In this document: positions 43,597-52,742 of the stretch, one piece after another
How positions within the stretch are numbered: the first letter of the stretch is position 1
How the letters are laid out: each line of letters opens with the position of its first letter
Assembly (NCBI RefSeq): GCF_036898825.1
Contig: NZ_JARUND010000001.1
Span: forward strand, 186,001 to 250,000
DNA from: Streptomyces sp. B21-083
GTDB taxonomy: Bacteria; Actinomycetota; Actinomycetes; Streptomycetales; Streptomycetaceae
Length of the DNA: 64,000 nt
Direction: 5' to 3'
Notes under the pieces: generated by a model
What the model saw: the letters and a program-made list of their open reading frames with translations, nothing else
Told to the model about the DNA's origin: nothing
The model's database searches: none
Position numbers and translations under genes: made by a program

Positions 43597-43959
43597 CTGA
43601 GCAAGTGCTGCGGCCGAGCCCCTGCAACTGCCGTGCAACCGCTGGCCCGGCGTCACTGTCGACGGATGGGCAGGTGCCCGTCCCTCCTCACCAACGACCG
43701 GCTGTCCCTCTGGCAGCGTGTCCATAGACGTCGCCGCCGTGTCGGTCGGTGACATCGATTGGGGCCCGCGGAGGCGCCTTGCTGGAGCCGGAAGAGCACG
43801 CCGCAGCCAAGCTCCGGGAGCCCCCGGGATCGGGCGCCGGTGCGCACTGCGTGCCCCAGGCTGGACGAACTCCTCCTCACTCGATCGGGTGAAAGTCGCT
43901 GCCGCGGGGCCCGCGTTGCCCATACTCGGTAGGACGAACTGGTATCGAGGGGGCGGCTG

Positions 43960-45525
43960 TTGCGCTTGAAGATCTATGTTACCGAGGGGGACATTGCCGA
44001 TCATCGGTGGCGACCGGGCGACGAGGCGTACAACAGACTGTTCGCTGATGACGGGCCATTCGCCGAGCCGGGTACGGAACGCTGGCGGGCCCTTGGCCGG
44101 CACGTTGACGGGATGATGATCGACGTTTCCGTGCCGGAGTGCGCGACGGTCGGCGAGCTCATGCAGGCGGCCTTCGCCGAAGCACGTGCAACGAAGGTCT
44201 CACGCTGGCCGACAAAGCCGTTGGACATGTGGCTCGACGATGCCGTGACCAGCGAGAAGCTACCGGCCGACCAGCGCATCGCCGACCTCGGCCTGGCCGA
44301 GGACGACCCGCTGGTGCTGTGCGTTGAGCATCCTCAAGAGGAGCTGTACAGGCTCGCCCCCATCAAGGACTCGGCCGCGCTGATCCGCAGGCTTGAACTC
44401 GCCGAGGGGGTTCTCCCGCCGGACGGTGGCCCGCGTCTGTGGGGCGTGTTGCTGTACACCGATGCCGACACGGAACTGGCGGCCTACGTCCGTACGCATT
44501 TCGACGATCTGAACGCCCTCTCCGGCCCGGCGACCCGGGTGTTCGTCGTCGAGCGGCCCACTGACTGGAGTACGGCCAAGAGGTACTGGCGGGGGCACCT
44601 GGAACCGGAGCTGTACCGGACGTTGGCCATGATGAGGTGGCTGAACTGGCGGCCCTACGACCGCCAAGGCGCCTACGAGATCGCCGACTTCATGGGGCTC
44701 GACCACACGCTCCTGCCGTGTCTGGTGTTCTTCCAGCCGACCGGAGGGTCACCGGCCGAGGCGGAGAAGGTCGTGTTCCGCATCGAGGACGTCTCGGTCG
44801 GCTCCTTCCGCTCTCTGTTCGGTGGTATCGCGACAGCACTCCGCGCCATGCGCGACACCTCTGCTCCCAGCATCCATGCGGAGATGCGCGCAGAGGAGAC
44901 CGTGGCTCATGAGCGGTTTGAGGAGTGGTTCGCCGAAATCCAGCGGCAAGATCCCGAGTGGTGGCGCAAGCCGCTGCCCACCAGGCCCAAGCCGTCGCCC
45001 CAGGACGTACTGGGTATCCTCGCCACCACGGGACGGGCCGCCGACGCCGAGGCGTTCGCGCGCGTACGCGCGGCGGCGGATGCCATCAAGGGCCGACTGA
45101 GCACCGTACAGTCGTCCCGCGCGGATCACGCCCATACGTTCGTCAACTGCCGAGTCGTCGTCACGTCAGGAGCAGCGGTGTCGGAGAACTTCATCTTCCA
45201 GGGCGAGAAGACCACGTTCGTCAACCGCCCGAAGGACACGGTGATTCGCGACTTCCAGAACACGTACGGGCCGAGCGCGGGCGGTGATGATCTGACCCGG
45301 CTCCTCGAACTGGTTCTGTCCAGCAGGACCTTGTCCGACGACCAGCGCGACGAGGCGGCCGGCACGGTACACGACCTGGCTCGCCTCACCAGCGAACCCG
45401 AACCGGACGTGCCCGCCGTCCGTACCCGCATGGACCGCCTCCGCGAACTGCTGGCCAGCAGCGCGGACATCGCGCAACCCGCCCTGGTCATCATCGCGTC
45501 GGTGGCAGCGCTCTTCGGGAGCTGA
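43960..45525 (+). CDS. unknown multi-domain protein with possible internal start
   Basis: 521 residues from TTG 43960 (GAGGGGG upstream). Residues about 50-125 have a ubiquitin-like rhythm (DVSVPECATVGELMQAAFAE, then QRIADLGLAEDDPLVLCVEH). A middle domain includes LWGVLLYTDADTELAAYVRT and VFVVERPTDWSTAKRYW. The last 115 residues (ENFIFQGEKTTFVNRPKDTV to the end) form a helical module ending in a hydrophobic segment, ALVIIASVAALFGS. An in-frame GTG at 45178 has AGGAG five bases upstream and could give this module alone. Not recognised; conflict-system proteins often share such tails. Confidence 0.7.
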   Translation: MRLKIYVTEGDIADHRWRPGDEAYNRLFADDGPFAEPGTERWRALGRHVDGMMIDVSVPECATVGELMQAAFAEARATKVSRWPTKPLDMWLDDAVTSEKLPADQRIADLGLAEDDPLVLCVEHPQEELYRLAPIKDSAALIRRLELAEGVLPPDGGPRLWGVLLYTDADTELAAYVRTHFDDLNALSGPATRVFVVERPTDWSTAKRYWRGHLEPELYRTLAMMRWLNWRPYDRQGAYEIADFMGLDHTLLPCLVFFQPTGGSPAEAEKVVFRIEDVSVGSFRSLFGGIATALRAMRDTSAPSIHAEMRAEETVAHERFEEWFAEIQRQDPEWWRKPLPTRPKPSPQDVLGILATTGRAADAEAFARVRAAADAIKGRLSTVQSSRADHAHTFVNCRVVVTSGAAVSENFIFQGEKTTFVNRPKDTVIRDFQNTYGPSAGGDDLTRLLELVLSSRTLSDDQRDEAAGTVHDLARLTSEPEPDVPAVRTRMDRLRELLASSADIAQPALVIIASVAALFGS

Positions 45526-46327
45526 TCGGAGGTCACGCCTCCTCAAGCGGTGACCGCGCTTCACCCCGGCGCCGTCTGCTGCCGCGCCGCTAGCGCCGCT
45601 GACCAACGTTGCGTCGGCGTGGTCCGGCGCGGGACGACGCTGGGCGTACAAACCACGCCACCTTCACGGGAGGCGATCTTCACAGATCAGGGCCGCTTCG
45701 AGACGCCTCGGTGGTCCCAAATGACGTGGCCGTAGCCACCGTGAGTCGCGGCGCAGGCCCGCCTCCTACTAGCAGTCTGGGCCGACCGACCACGACACCC
45801 AGATGATCTCCGCCTGCGAAAGTCTTGCCAGAGCCACATTGACGTGTTCGCAAACAACGCCGAAGGCCCGTCGTTCAGCTGCCGTTCTGGAAGAGGTCGT
45901 TGAGGTGCGCGAGGGCTTACAGCGGGAGCGTTATCTCCAACTCCTGCATGGCCATTAAGGGCGGGCCGCCTTCGGAGGGTTCGGTCTTGTAGCCCTTGAC
46001 GCGGGGTTCGAGGGTGCGGGGGTCGACGCCTTCGGCGGGGGCACTGTTGGCGTAAAGGCCGGTGGGCTGGCTGTCGCGGTCGTGGGGCAGTGTGAACAGG
46101 CACCCCCATGGCAGCCAGCCATCCTCGCGATTGGCACCCGACGGCAGCAGCATTGGTCACCCGGTGACAGCCATGATCACTACCGCTGCGCAACGTGAGC
46201 AGGGACAGCCGTCCCGTCCTTGCTGACGCCCATCCAATGCCAGCACCGCACCCATTCACAACGCGCGAGCAGTCGCCCGGCAGTGCGGACAAAGCGCCGC
46301 TGTGTGGTCTGTTCGGACGCTTGAGGG
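45526..46327. other. gene-poor stretch
   Basis: About 800 bases with no intact gene supported. A minus-strand scrap at 45917-46153 is listed separately. No IS ends or strong hairpins were found. Confidence 0.4.
45917..46153 (-). pseudogene. possible C-terminal gene fragment
   Basis: The frame reads LPWGCLFTLPHDRDSQPTGL, then VDPRTLEPRVKGYKTEPSEG and PPLMAMQELEITLPL before the stop. The composition is protein-like (mixed acidic, aromatic and Thr residues), unlike neighbouring random frames. No start with a ribosome-binding site and no recognised family. Confidence 0.3.
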
Positions 46328-46738
46328 TCAGTGACGGGTCGATGCCCTGCGGACGAGTGCGGCACGGTCGGGGGCAAGGAGAAACGGCAGCAAGGCACGC
46401 ACGGCAGCGGCGAACGCCCGGACGCGAACCGCCGTCAGCCGGGGACCGTAGGCGGTACCGGGCAGATGGTTGATGGCGCCGAGGCCGCACTCGGCATAAA
46501 ACTGCTCGACGGCGGCGTGGGCCCTGGGACCGGGGTCGTCCAGGACGTCCACGAACACCACCACTACGGATTCGTGGACCCAGTAGTAGTGGTAGACGCT
46601 GATCAACAGACCGTGACCGTCGTAGTTCAGGCCGCCCTCGATGTCGGAGGGGCCGGTGAATCCCGCCACCGCCAGAAACCCGAAGGCGTCCCGCCCTACC
46701 CGGCGGACCACTTCCTCTGGCGTCTCCCGCTTCCCCAT
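46328..46738 (-). CDS. hypothetical protein, 136 residues
   Basis: ATG 46738 follows GGTGGCGGG. It reads ETPEEVVRRVGRDAFGFLAV, then GLNYDGHGLLISVYHYYWVH and ESVVVVFVDVLDDPGPRAHA. The alternating hydrophobic strands suggest a compact alpha/beta fold, with a size like immunity proteins (inference). No family recognised. The bases from 46739 to 47055 hold no supported gene. Confidence 0.55.
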   Translation of the reverse strand: MGKRETPEEVVRRVGRDAFGFLAVAGFTGPSDIEGGLNYDGHGLLISVYHYYWVHESVVVVFVDVLDDPGPRAHAAVEQFYAECGLGAINHLPGTAYGPRLTAVRVRAFAAAVRALLPFLLAPDRAALVRRASTRH

Positions 46739-47055
46739 CCCGCCACCATCCGGCGGAACTGCCGCTACCGCCAGACCCGCGCTGGCATACCGCGCAACCG
46801 GTCCGCGAGGTGCGTCAGCCGGGCGGCGTTGCCGTACCTCCGTGGCACAACACGAGCCTGGCGGCGACTGCGAGGCAACCGGTTGGAGTAGCGGCCTCGG
46901 CCTGTCACCCGGCTGCCTCCGGCCGACTGTCGCGCCACTCGATCAGCTCCGACACGGCGACATTGTCGGCGTCCACGCGCTCCAGGCCAGCCCGCCGTTG
47001 AACTCAGCAACCACCATTCCGGCGGGCCAAGCATGGGTACCAAGGACTCAGGTGA

Positions 47056-47350
47056 TCAGCTATCTTCTGCCGCTGCACCCGGTGTCTTCTCGCTGGGCAG
47101 CGGCGTGCCCGAGATCTGACCCGGGTGGTAGGTCCGCCGGTCTTTCACGTTCGGAGACAACGGCATGGCTTCGCCGGAGGAGTCGGTGTCGATAGCTCTG
47201 GCTTCTCCGTCGGAGTACACCGCCCAGCCCACCACCGGATCAGCGAACGAAGTGCCCTCGCTCGGGTCCTGCCACTCCGTCATCCAACCCCCGCCCGGGA
47301 CAACACCCACGATCTGGCGGCGCTCACGGACTGATTTGAAGCCCTCGATG
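47056..47350 (-). pseudogene. 3' gene fragment cut by IS6-family element
   Basis: The frame from the IS edge reads IEGFKSVRERRQIVGVVPGG, then GWMTEWQDPSEGTSFADPVV and GWAVYSDGEARAIDTDSSGE, to the stop at 47056. The natural composition supports a real coding remnant. Its 5' part is replaced by the IS6-family terminal repeat; a GTG at 47361 lies inside that repeat. Confidence 0.45.
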
Positions 47351-48210
47351 GGCGCTGTCACGTTGTTGGGTGGGTAGGCGTCTGATGGTGCGTCACGGCG
47401 TGGTGGAGCCCGGTTCCGGGCTGTGCTCAGGCCGCGGTGGCAAGGCCGGCGACGCCGGTGATCTGGTCCCAGATTGCGAAGCGGACGGTCATCTCGGCTC
47501 GGTGGACGGCAGCGGGCATCAGATGGCGGCGGGGCCGGAAGTGGGGCGAGATGCCGCTGAACGCGGACAAGAAAACGCTGGGCCCCGCCCGCGGAGCGGA
47601 AGCCTTTCATCGCCCGTTCGAGCTGCCTGGTTGGCTGGTGGCTGTTCTCGGCCCGGTTGTTCAGGTACTTCGACTGACGGTGTTCGACGCGGGGCATGAC
47701 CTCGCGGTGGGCCGCGCCGTAGGAGCGGAGCTTGTCGGTGACGACCACCCGCGGCACCGCACCCGTCCTCTTCATCAGGCGGCGGAAGAAACGCCTGGCC
47801 GCGGCCTTGTCCCGGCGGTTCTGCACCAGGATGTCGAGCACGTTGCCGTCCTAGTCGACGGCCCGCCACAGGTACTGCTGCTCGCCGTTGATCTTGATGA
47901 AGACCTCGTCCAGGTGCCACTTGTCACCGGGCCTAGGCTGCCAGCGGCGCAGCGCGTTGGCGGGCCTGCCCGAACTTGGCGCACCAGCGGCGGACCGTCT
48001 CGTAGGAAACGACGATCCCGCGCTCGAGCATCAGCTCTTCGACCTCGCGGAAGCTGAGCGGGAAGCAGAAGTACAGCCATACACAGTGGGAGATGACCTC
48101 GACCGGGTACCGGTGCCCCTTGTACGACAGCGACACGGACCCCACAGACAGCCCCCTCCAGCGCGATCAACCCGAAGATCATCCCACCGGTCAGCCAACG
48201 TTACAGTGCC
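47351..48210 (-). mobile_element. IS6-family element copy A, degenerate
   Basis: Ends GGCGCTGTCACGTTG (from 47351) and GGCACTGTAACGTTGGC (from 48210 inward) form the short imperfect repeats of the family; about 860 bp. No target duplication. Same orientation as copy B at 50911-51771. Confidence 0.8.
47427..48145 (-). pseudogene. IS6-family transposase, frameshifted
   Basis: Begins SVSLSYKGHRYPVEVISHCV, WLYFCFPLSFREVEELMLER and GIVVSYETVRRWCAKFG, the N-terminal part of an IS6 transposase. It then changes frame near 47950. The catalytic part continues as WHLDEVFIK-like sequence, VVVTDKLRSYGAAHREVMP and NRAENSHQPTRQLERAMKGF. A stop within the catalytic stretch near 47850 and a late frameshift to the TGA at 47427 are also present. 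Not functional. Confidence 0.85.
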
Positions 48211-48429
48211 AACCGACGGTCAGATGGTGGAGCCAGGCAAGCCCACGGCGCTGGTAGTGGCGCAGCTCTGCCTTGCGGCCGGCCGGTGCCACGGGCCACC
48301 GCCGAGGCCACCCCGCAGAAAATGTTCGCTCGGCGGGTAAACGCGGCGGCCGGTAGGGGGTGTTCAGCGGTGATGCAGTCGGCAGGGGACCTGCTGACGT
48401 TACGGGGTCGGCGAGGGACGGGGTCGGGT

Positions 48430-48666
48430 ATGTGGGAATCGGTGGTGCTGGCGGTGCTGGCCGCTACGGTCAAAGTCGCCTGCCAAGTTGTTTCCTGGCG
48501 GCGCGAGTTGACCCGTGAACGCGAACGGGACCGGCTCGTGCTTGCCGCGCTGCGCCTGGCGGGCCACACAGTCCAGGTGGAGGACCGCCGCCCGGACGGG
48601 GGCGTCCTGACTGTGCGGGGCGATGGCCTGACCGCCTCGAGCGGCCGGGAAGGGGAAGCTCGATGA
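48430..48666 (+). CDS. small protein with N-terminal hydrophobic segment, first gene of ECF triad B
   Basis: 78 residues from ATG 48430; the frame extends to 48286. MWESVVLAVLAATVKVACQV is a likely membrane helix, followed by the charged SWRRELTRERERDRLVLAAL and a small beta region (VQVEDRRPDGGVLTVRGDGL). Its stop overlaps the sigma-factor ATG (ATGA). Same plan and position as the gene at 33069. Confidence 0.6.
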   Translation: MWESVVLAVLAATVKVACQVVSWRRELTRERERDRLVLAALRLAGHTVQVEDRRPDGGVLTVRGDGLTASSGREGEAR

Positions 48667-49391
48667 GCAGTGGGACGGACAGCGTGCGCACCGGTGCACA
48701 GGAACCCGCACCCGGGGGTGGCGACGGACGCGATCCCGCCGACTTCGACGCGTTCTTCACGACGCACCGGCCGGCCCTGCTGGCCCGCGCGGTCATGCTG
48801 TGCGGCAACCGCCAGGACGCGGAGGACGCTGTCCAGGACGCCTTTCTCGCGGCCCTGGAGAACTGGGACAGCATCAGCCGCTACGAACAGCCGAAGGCAT
48901 GGGTGAACCTGGTGATGCGCAGGAAGCTATGGCGCGCTCTGCGGCTGCGCCTCAAGGCGAAGCGCGCGGCACTGGACGTGACACTCCCCCGCCAGGCACT
49001 GCCGGACGAGACGGCGCAGGCCCGGCTGGTCCTGACCGCAATGTCCGCGCTGCCGCCGCGCCAGCGGATGGTACTGGTCATGTTCAGCCTCTACGCCATG
49101 ACCGACCAGGAGATCGCCGACGACCTGGGCATCGCGGCATCCACAGCGCGGGTGAACGTCCACAAGGGGCGTCGCAATCTCCGGCGCATGCTCGGCCTTG
49201 ACCCGACTACCGACCCTCTGGGCGAGGTGCCGCTGGTGGGCACCGGCGGACCCGCACCCGGAGACCGCCTTGCCGCGGCTCTGAACGCCACGGAGTCCTG
49301 GCTCTGCTCGGCCTTGGAGGAGGAGCAAGCACCGGAGCAGGCCCGAGCGGACCTGGCCGGGCGGCGGCGCCGGGGCCCGGGGCGCACATGA
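48663..49391 (+). CDS. ECF-type RNA polymerase sigma factor, triad B
   Basis: 242 residues. Region 2: FDAFFTTHRPALLARAVMLC, then GNRQDAEDAVQDAFLAALEN and YEQPKAWVNLVMRRKLWRAL. Region 4: MSALPPRQRMVLVMFSLYAM, then TDQEIADDLGIAASTARVNV and HKGRRNLRRML. A 60-residue acidic C-terminal extension follows. ATGA overlaps on both sides couple it to the small membrane protein and the M48 peptidase. The sigma factor could be controlled by the two membrane-linked partners. Confidence 0.9.
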   Translation: MSSGTDSVRTGAQEPAPGGGDGRDPADFDAFFTTHRPALLARAVMLCGNRQDAEDAVQDAFLAALENWDSISRYEQPKAWVNLVMRRKLWRALRLRLKAKRAALDVTLPRQALPDETAQARLVLTAMSALPPRQRMVLVMFSLYAMTDQEIADDLGIAASTARVNVHKGRRNLRRMLGLDPTTDPLGEVPLVGTGGPAPGDRLAAALNATESWLCSALEEEQAPEQARADLAGRRRRGPGRT

Positions 49392-50818
49392 GGCGGACGA
49401 AACTGCGGTCGACCACGTCGCGCGCCCTGCTCGGCTGCGCCTTGCTGGCCGGGGTCCACCTGCTCGCCGTCGCCGTCCTGGCCGTCCAGCTCCTCCTCCT
49501 CATCATCCTCCTGACCGCCAGATCCTGGCATCTCGCCCTGCTCGGCAACCTCACCCTGGTCCCTGTCTCCACCTTGGCGTACGGGCTGCTCGGCAAGGCG
49601 TCCGCCGGCGTGACCGAGGGACCCCGGATCGAGCTGACCCCGCAAGGCCAGCCCGACCTGTGGACCATGACCCGGCGGCTCGCCGGTGAGCTGGACACCG
49701 CCGTGCCCGCCACGATTTGCCTGACCGACACCGTCAACGCGTGCGCCAGAGAGCGTGCCAAACTGCTGGGCCTCATCGGAGGCCCTCGTACCCTGGATCT
49801 GGGTCTACCTCTCCTCCTCGGACTCGGCGAGGACGAGTTGCGAGCCGTCCTCTGCCATGAACTGGGGCACTACGCGGGGAGGCACACCCGGCTGGCCGCC
49901 GTCAGCCACCGCGGCAGCGTCGCGCTGGAACGCGCCGTCCGCTACATGGAGTTCCTGGAGAGCGATCGGACCAGCGCCAAACCGCCGGTACGGCTGCTCC
50001 TGAAACTCACCAGGGCGTACAACGATGCGTACCTGCGCCAAACCTTGGCCGTGCGGCGCAGTCAGGAGCTCGAAGCGGACTCGGCAGCGGCCCGGATCGC
50101 CGGGGCGCACACGTTCGCGCAGGCCCTGCGGACCGTACACGCCCTCACCCCGCTGTGGGCCGACCTCACCGAGAACCCGGACCGGTCCACGGCACCGGCT
50201 GGCGAATGCGGCCTCGCGTCACCGCCCGCGCTGACGCTGCCTGAAGGCGTGTTCCGGACCTTCGCGAGCCGGATCGCCGATTTGGCGGCACACGCCCCCA
50301 CAGGGGGACAGGGATCCCTCGCCCCGAGCGTCGTCTCCGAGGACGGACTCGGCAGTCACCCGCCGCTTGCGGTCCGGCTGGCGGCACTGTGCCCCGACGA
50401 CGATCCGAACAGCGCCTACCGGCCGACCTTGATCACGCGCGCGCCCGCCGCAGGGCTTCTGCGCGACCTTCCCGAGCTGGTCGAGGACTTGCAGGACTCC
50501 ATGCGCCCGGCCAGCGCCGCAGTCTCCACGCAGGCCGACGCCACGATGTCGGTGAAACCGCCTGAGTTCAACAGGGCGCTTCTGCGCTTCCTGATCAAGA
50601 CCAACCTGATCGGAATGTCCCTGGTCGTGGTTGCCAGCCTCTTCGTCCACACCGTCATCTACCCGCCCCGCGCCGATCCGACGCCGTCCCCACTTCCCAG
50701 TGCGCAGACCATCTGGCCCCTCGGGTCGCCCCCGCCACTGATCAGCCCGACGTTCACCTTCCCGCCCCACCCGTCGCCGAGCCTAATCAGCACCCCGATT
50801 CTGGTGCCGTTGAGGTAG
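49388..50818 (+). CDS. M48-family membrane zinc metallopeptidase
   Basis: 476 residues. Two N-terminal membrane helices (LLAVAVLAVQLLLLIILLTA, then LALLGNLTLVPVSTLAYGLL). The zinc motif is LRAVLCHELGHYAGRHTRLA (HExxH), with the third ligand in RRSQELEADSAAARIAGAH. A C-terminal membrane helix FLIKTNLIGMSLVVVASLFV is followed by a Pro/Ser-rich tail. HtpX-like M48 enzymes act on membrane proteins. Overlap with the sigma gene suggests it degrades a membrane regulator or serves the same response. Ends 92 bases before IS6-family copy B. Confidence 0.9.
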   Translation: MRRTKLRSTTSRALLGCALLAGVHLLAVAVLAVQLLLLIILLTARSWHLALLGNLTLVPVSTLAYGLLGKASAGVTEGPRIELTPQGQPDLWTMTRRLAGELDTAVPATICLTDTVNACARERAKLLGLIGGPRTLDLGLPLLLGLGEDELRAVLCHELGHYAGRHTRLAAVSHRGSVALERAVRYMEFLESDRTSAKPPVRLLLKLTRAYNDAYLRQTLAVRRSQELEADSAAARIAGAHTFAQALRTVHALTPLWADLTENPDRSTAPAGECGLASPPALTLPEGVFRTFASRIADLAAHAPTGGQGSLAPSVVSEDGLGSHPPLAVRLAALCPDDDPNSAYRPTLITRAPAAGLLRDLPELVEDLQDSMRPASAAVSTQADATMSVKPPEFNRALLRFLIKTNLIGMSLVVVASLFVHTVIYPPRADPTPSPLPSAQTIWPLGSPPPLISPTFTFPPHPSPSLISTPILVPLR

Positions 50819-50910
50819 TCGGCGGGCGGGGCGGGGTTCCGCCCGCGGATGGGCGGTCCCGGAGCGCACGGCCCAGGCGACGACCGCAGGTGCGCCCGCT
50901 ACATCGGATG

Positions 50911-51771
50911 GGCGTTGTCAACTTGTTGGGTGAGGCGCTGGGTGAGGGTTGTCAGGGCGTGGTGGGTCGGGTTCCGGCTCCGTGCTCAGGGCGTAGCAAG
51001 CAGGCTGGCGACGCCGGTGATCTGGTTCCAGACGGTGAAGCGGTGGCGCATTTCGGTGCGGTAGTCGGGTGCGGGCATCAGGTGGCGGCGGGGCCGGAAG
51101 TGAGGCGAGATCTGACTGAAGACGGCGAGGAACATCTGGGCGGCGCCCGATGAGCGGAAGTACTTCATCGCGCGTTCACGCTGCCGGGTCGGCTGGTGGG
51201 AATTCTCCGCCCGGTTGTTCAGACCCTTGTGCGAGCGGTGCTCCACCGAGGGCATCAACTCCCGGTGGGCGACGCCGTAGGAGCGGAGCTTGTCGGTGAC
51301 CAGCACCCTGGGCACCCGGCGCTGCTTCTTCATCAGCTTGGCCAGGAACCGCTTGGCCGCCTTCGCGTCCCGCTTCGACTGGACCAGAATGTCCAGCACA
51401 CTGCCGTCCTGGTCCACGGCCCGCCACAGATACTGCCGCACCCCGTTGACCTTGATGAACACCTCGTCGAGGTGCCATTTGTCGCCGGCCCGCGGCCGGC
51501 GGCGGCGCAGGCCGGCCGCGTACTGGGGCCCGAACCGGTCCGCACCACTGGCGGATGGTCTCGTGGGAAACGACGACCCCGCGCGCCAGCAGCAGTTCCT
51601 CGACCTCGCGGAAGCTGAGCGGGAAGCGGTGGTACAGCCACACGCAGTGGGAGATGATCTCCGCCGGGTACCGGAAGCCCTTGTACGACGGCGCCACAGC
51701 GTCCCCTCCCGATGCCCAACGACCCGAGAATCGTCCCAGGGACTCAGCCCATCAGCCAAGTTGACAGCGCC
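50911..51771 (-). mobile_element. IS6-family element copy B
   Basis: Short inverted repeats GGCGTTGTCAACTTG (from 50911) and GGCGCTGTCAACTTG (from 51771 inward) bound 861 bp. No target duplication seen. With copy A in direct orientation it brackets the ECF triad B. Confidence 0.82.
50986..51697 (-). pseudogene. IS6-family transposase with one frameshift
   Basis: The N-terminal part is MAPSYKGFRYPAEIISHCVW, then LSFREVEELLLARGVVVSHE and TIRQWC. One extra G near 51543 shifts the frame; the rest reads RFGPQYAAGLRRRRPRAGDK, then WHLDEVFIKVNGVRQYLWRA (first Asp), LVTDKLRSYGVAHRELMPSV (second Asp) and NNRAENSHQPTRQRERAMKY (Glu) to 50986. One base separates it from an intact enzyme, so a sequencing error must be considered. 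Confidence 0.85.
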
Positions 51772-52011
51772 CTCGAAGCGCAACCCGCCGCTTCCTTCGA
51801 CCAGCACACCACATGGCACGCCGAGGTCACCCAACCCACTGGCGGAGGAATCGCCTTCACGCCTGCCCCGTTCGTCTCGGGCGAGACCGTCACCATCGCC
51901 ATGGAGATCTACCGGCATGGTTCGGGCTGGAAGGTACGTGCTGTCGGCCAGGGCTACGACACCGGGCTCGCCGGCCTGGCCGCTAACTACGGCATCGACG
52001 TCGAACCCTGA
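51772..52011 (+). pseudogene. TerD-family protein, 3' fragment
   Basis: From the IS6-family edge the frame reads HTTWHAEVTQPTGGGIAFTP, then EIYRHGSGWKVRAVGQGYDT and GLAGLAANYGIDVE to TGA 52011. The EIYRH..GWK.RAVGQGY..GLAGLA..YGI pattern is the C-terminus of TerD/stress-protein domains. The 5' part was removed at the IS junction. Confidence 0.75.
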
Positions 52012-52170
52012 CGGCTTCGACCAGCAGATGAAGCCACTGCTCGACACCTACGCCACCCGGCTCAGCCATGCCCTCGACGCGGAACACTCAAGCGGCCAAA
52101 TGAAACGCTCACTGGCCAAATGAAGTGCTCAGTCACAGGTCCGGGCTCACGGGCTGTTCGGGGCGCGCTG

Positions 52171-52728
52171 TTAAAGATCGAACTCCAGGTGCTCGATGTC
52201 GGTGAAGCGCACTTCCTCCAGGCTTCCGGCACGGCGGCCGCCGTCCTGGAAGTACACCTCCTTGAGCGCTTCGGCCACGATCTCCTTGAGCTGCTGCTCG
52301 GTGGCGCCGTCCTCCTGTGCGTCGAAGAGGCGGGCGGCGTAGCGGGGCGGCAGGGCGACGGTCAGGTGCCGGATCCGGTCCTGGTCCGTCGACCCGATCG
52401 GCGCGGTGTAGCCCATGCGGGCGCGGGTGTCGATGACGATGCCGCCGGTCGTCGCTGCCTTCTCGCGGGCTTTGCCACGGATCTGCGGCTGCCACCGGGC
52501 CTTCACCTCGCGTTCCAACCGTTCGGCGAGGTCCGGGCGGGGCTTCTTGATCTGGTCCTTGATGTACCGCTCCACGGTGCGCTGGGAGATCCGCAGCATC
52601 TGGGCGACCGCCTTGGTTCCTCCCAGTTGTTTAACCAGGTACCGCATCCGCACACCGGCCGACTTCGGCGCCGGGCGGGTGAACGCCTTCTGCACCGCGG
52701 TGTCCAGGCCGTCCCCGAACACGCTCAT
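52171..52728 (-). CDS. tpg: telomere-protecting terminal protein Tpg
   Basis: 185 residues. It reads MSVFGDGLDTAVQKAFTRPA, MRYLVKQLGGTKAVAQMLRI and SQRTVERYIKDQIKKPRPDL (helix-turn-helix), then ATTGGIVIDTRARMGYTAPI and HLTVALPPRYAARLFDAQED, ending FTDIEHLEFDL. This is the Streptomyces Tpg family, the protein covalently attached to 5' telomere ends and primer for end patching. Length equals the family norm. It starts 14 bases after the tap stop, as in known tap-tpg operons. Confidence 0.96.
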   Translation of the reverse strand: MSVFGDGLDTAVQKAFTRPAPKSAGVRMRYLVKQLGGTKAVAQMLRISQRTVERYIKDQIKKPRPDLAERLEREVKARWQPQIRGKAREKAATTGGIVIDTRARMGYTAPIGSTDQDRIRHLTVALPPRYAARLFDAQEDGATEQQLKEIVAEALKEVYFQDGGRRAGSLEEVRFTDIEHLEFDL

Positions 52729-52742
52729 GCCTGCCTACTCCT

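Noticed and set aside
46331..47195. Plus-strand ORFs opposite the 136-residue gene
   Set aside because: Antisense or random composition; no ribosome-binding site or motif.
50903..51779. 8-bp target duplication for IS6-family copy B
   Set aside because: Flanks ATCGGATG and CTCGAAGC do not match; the copy was probably involved in a cointegrate or deletion.
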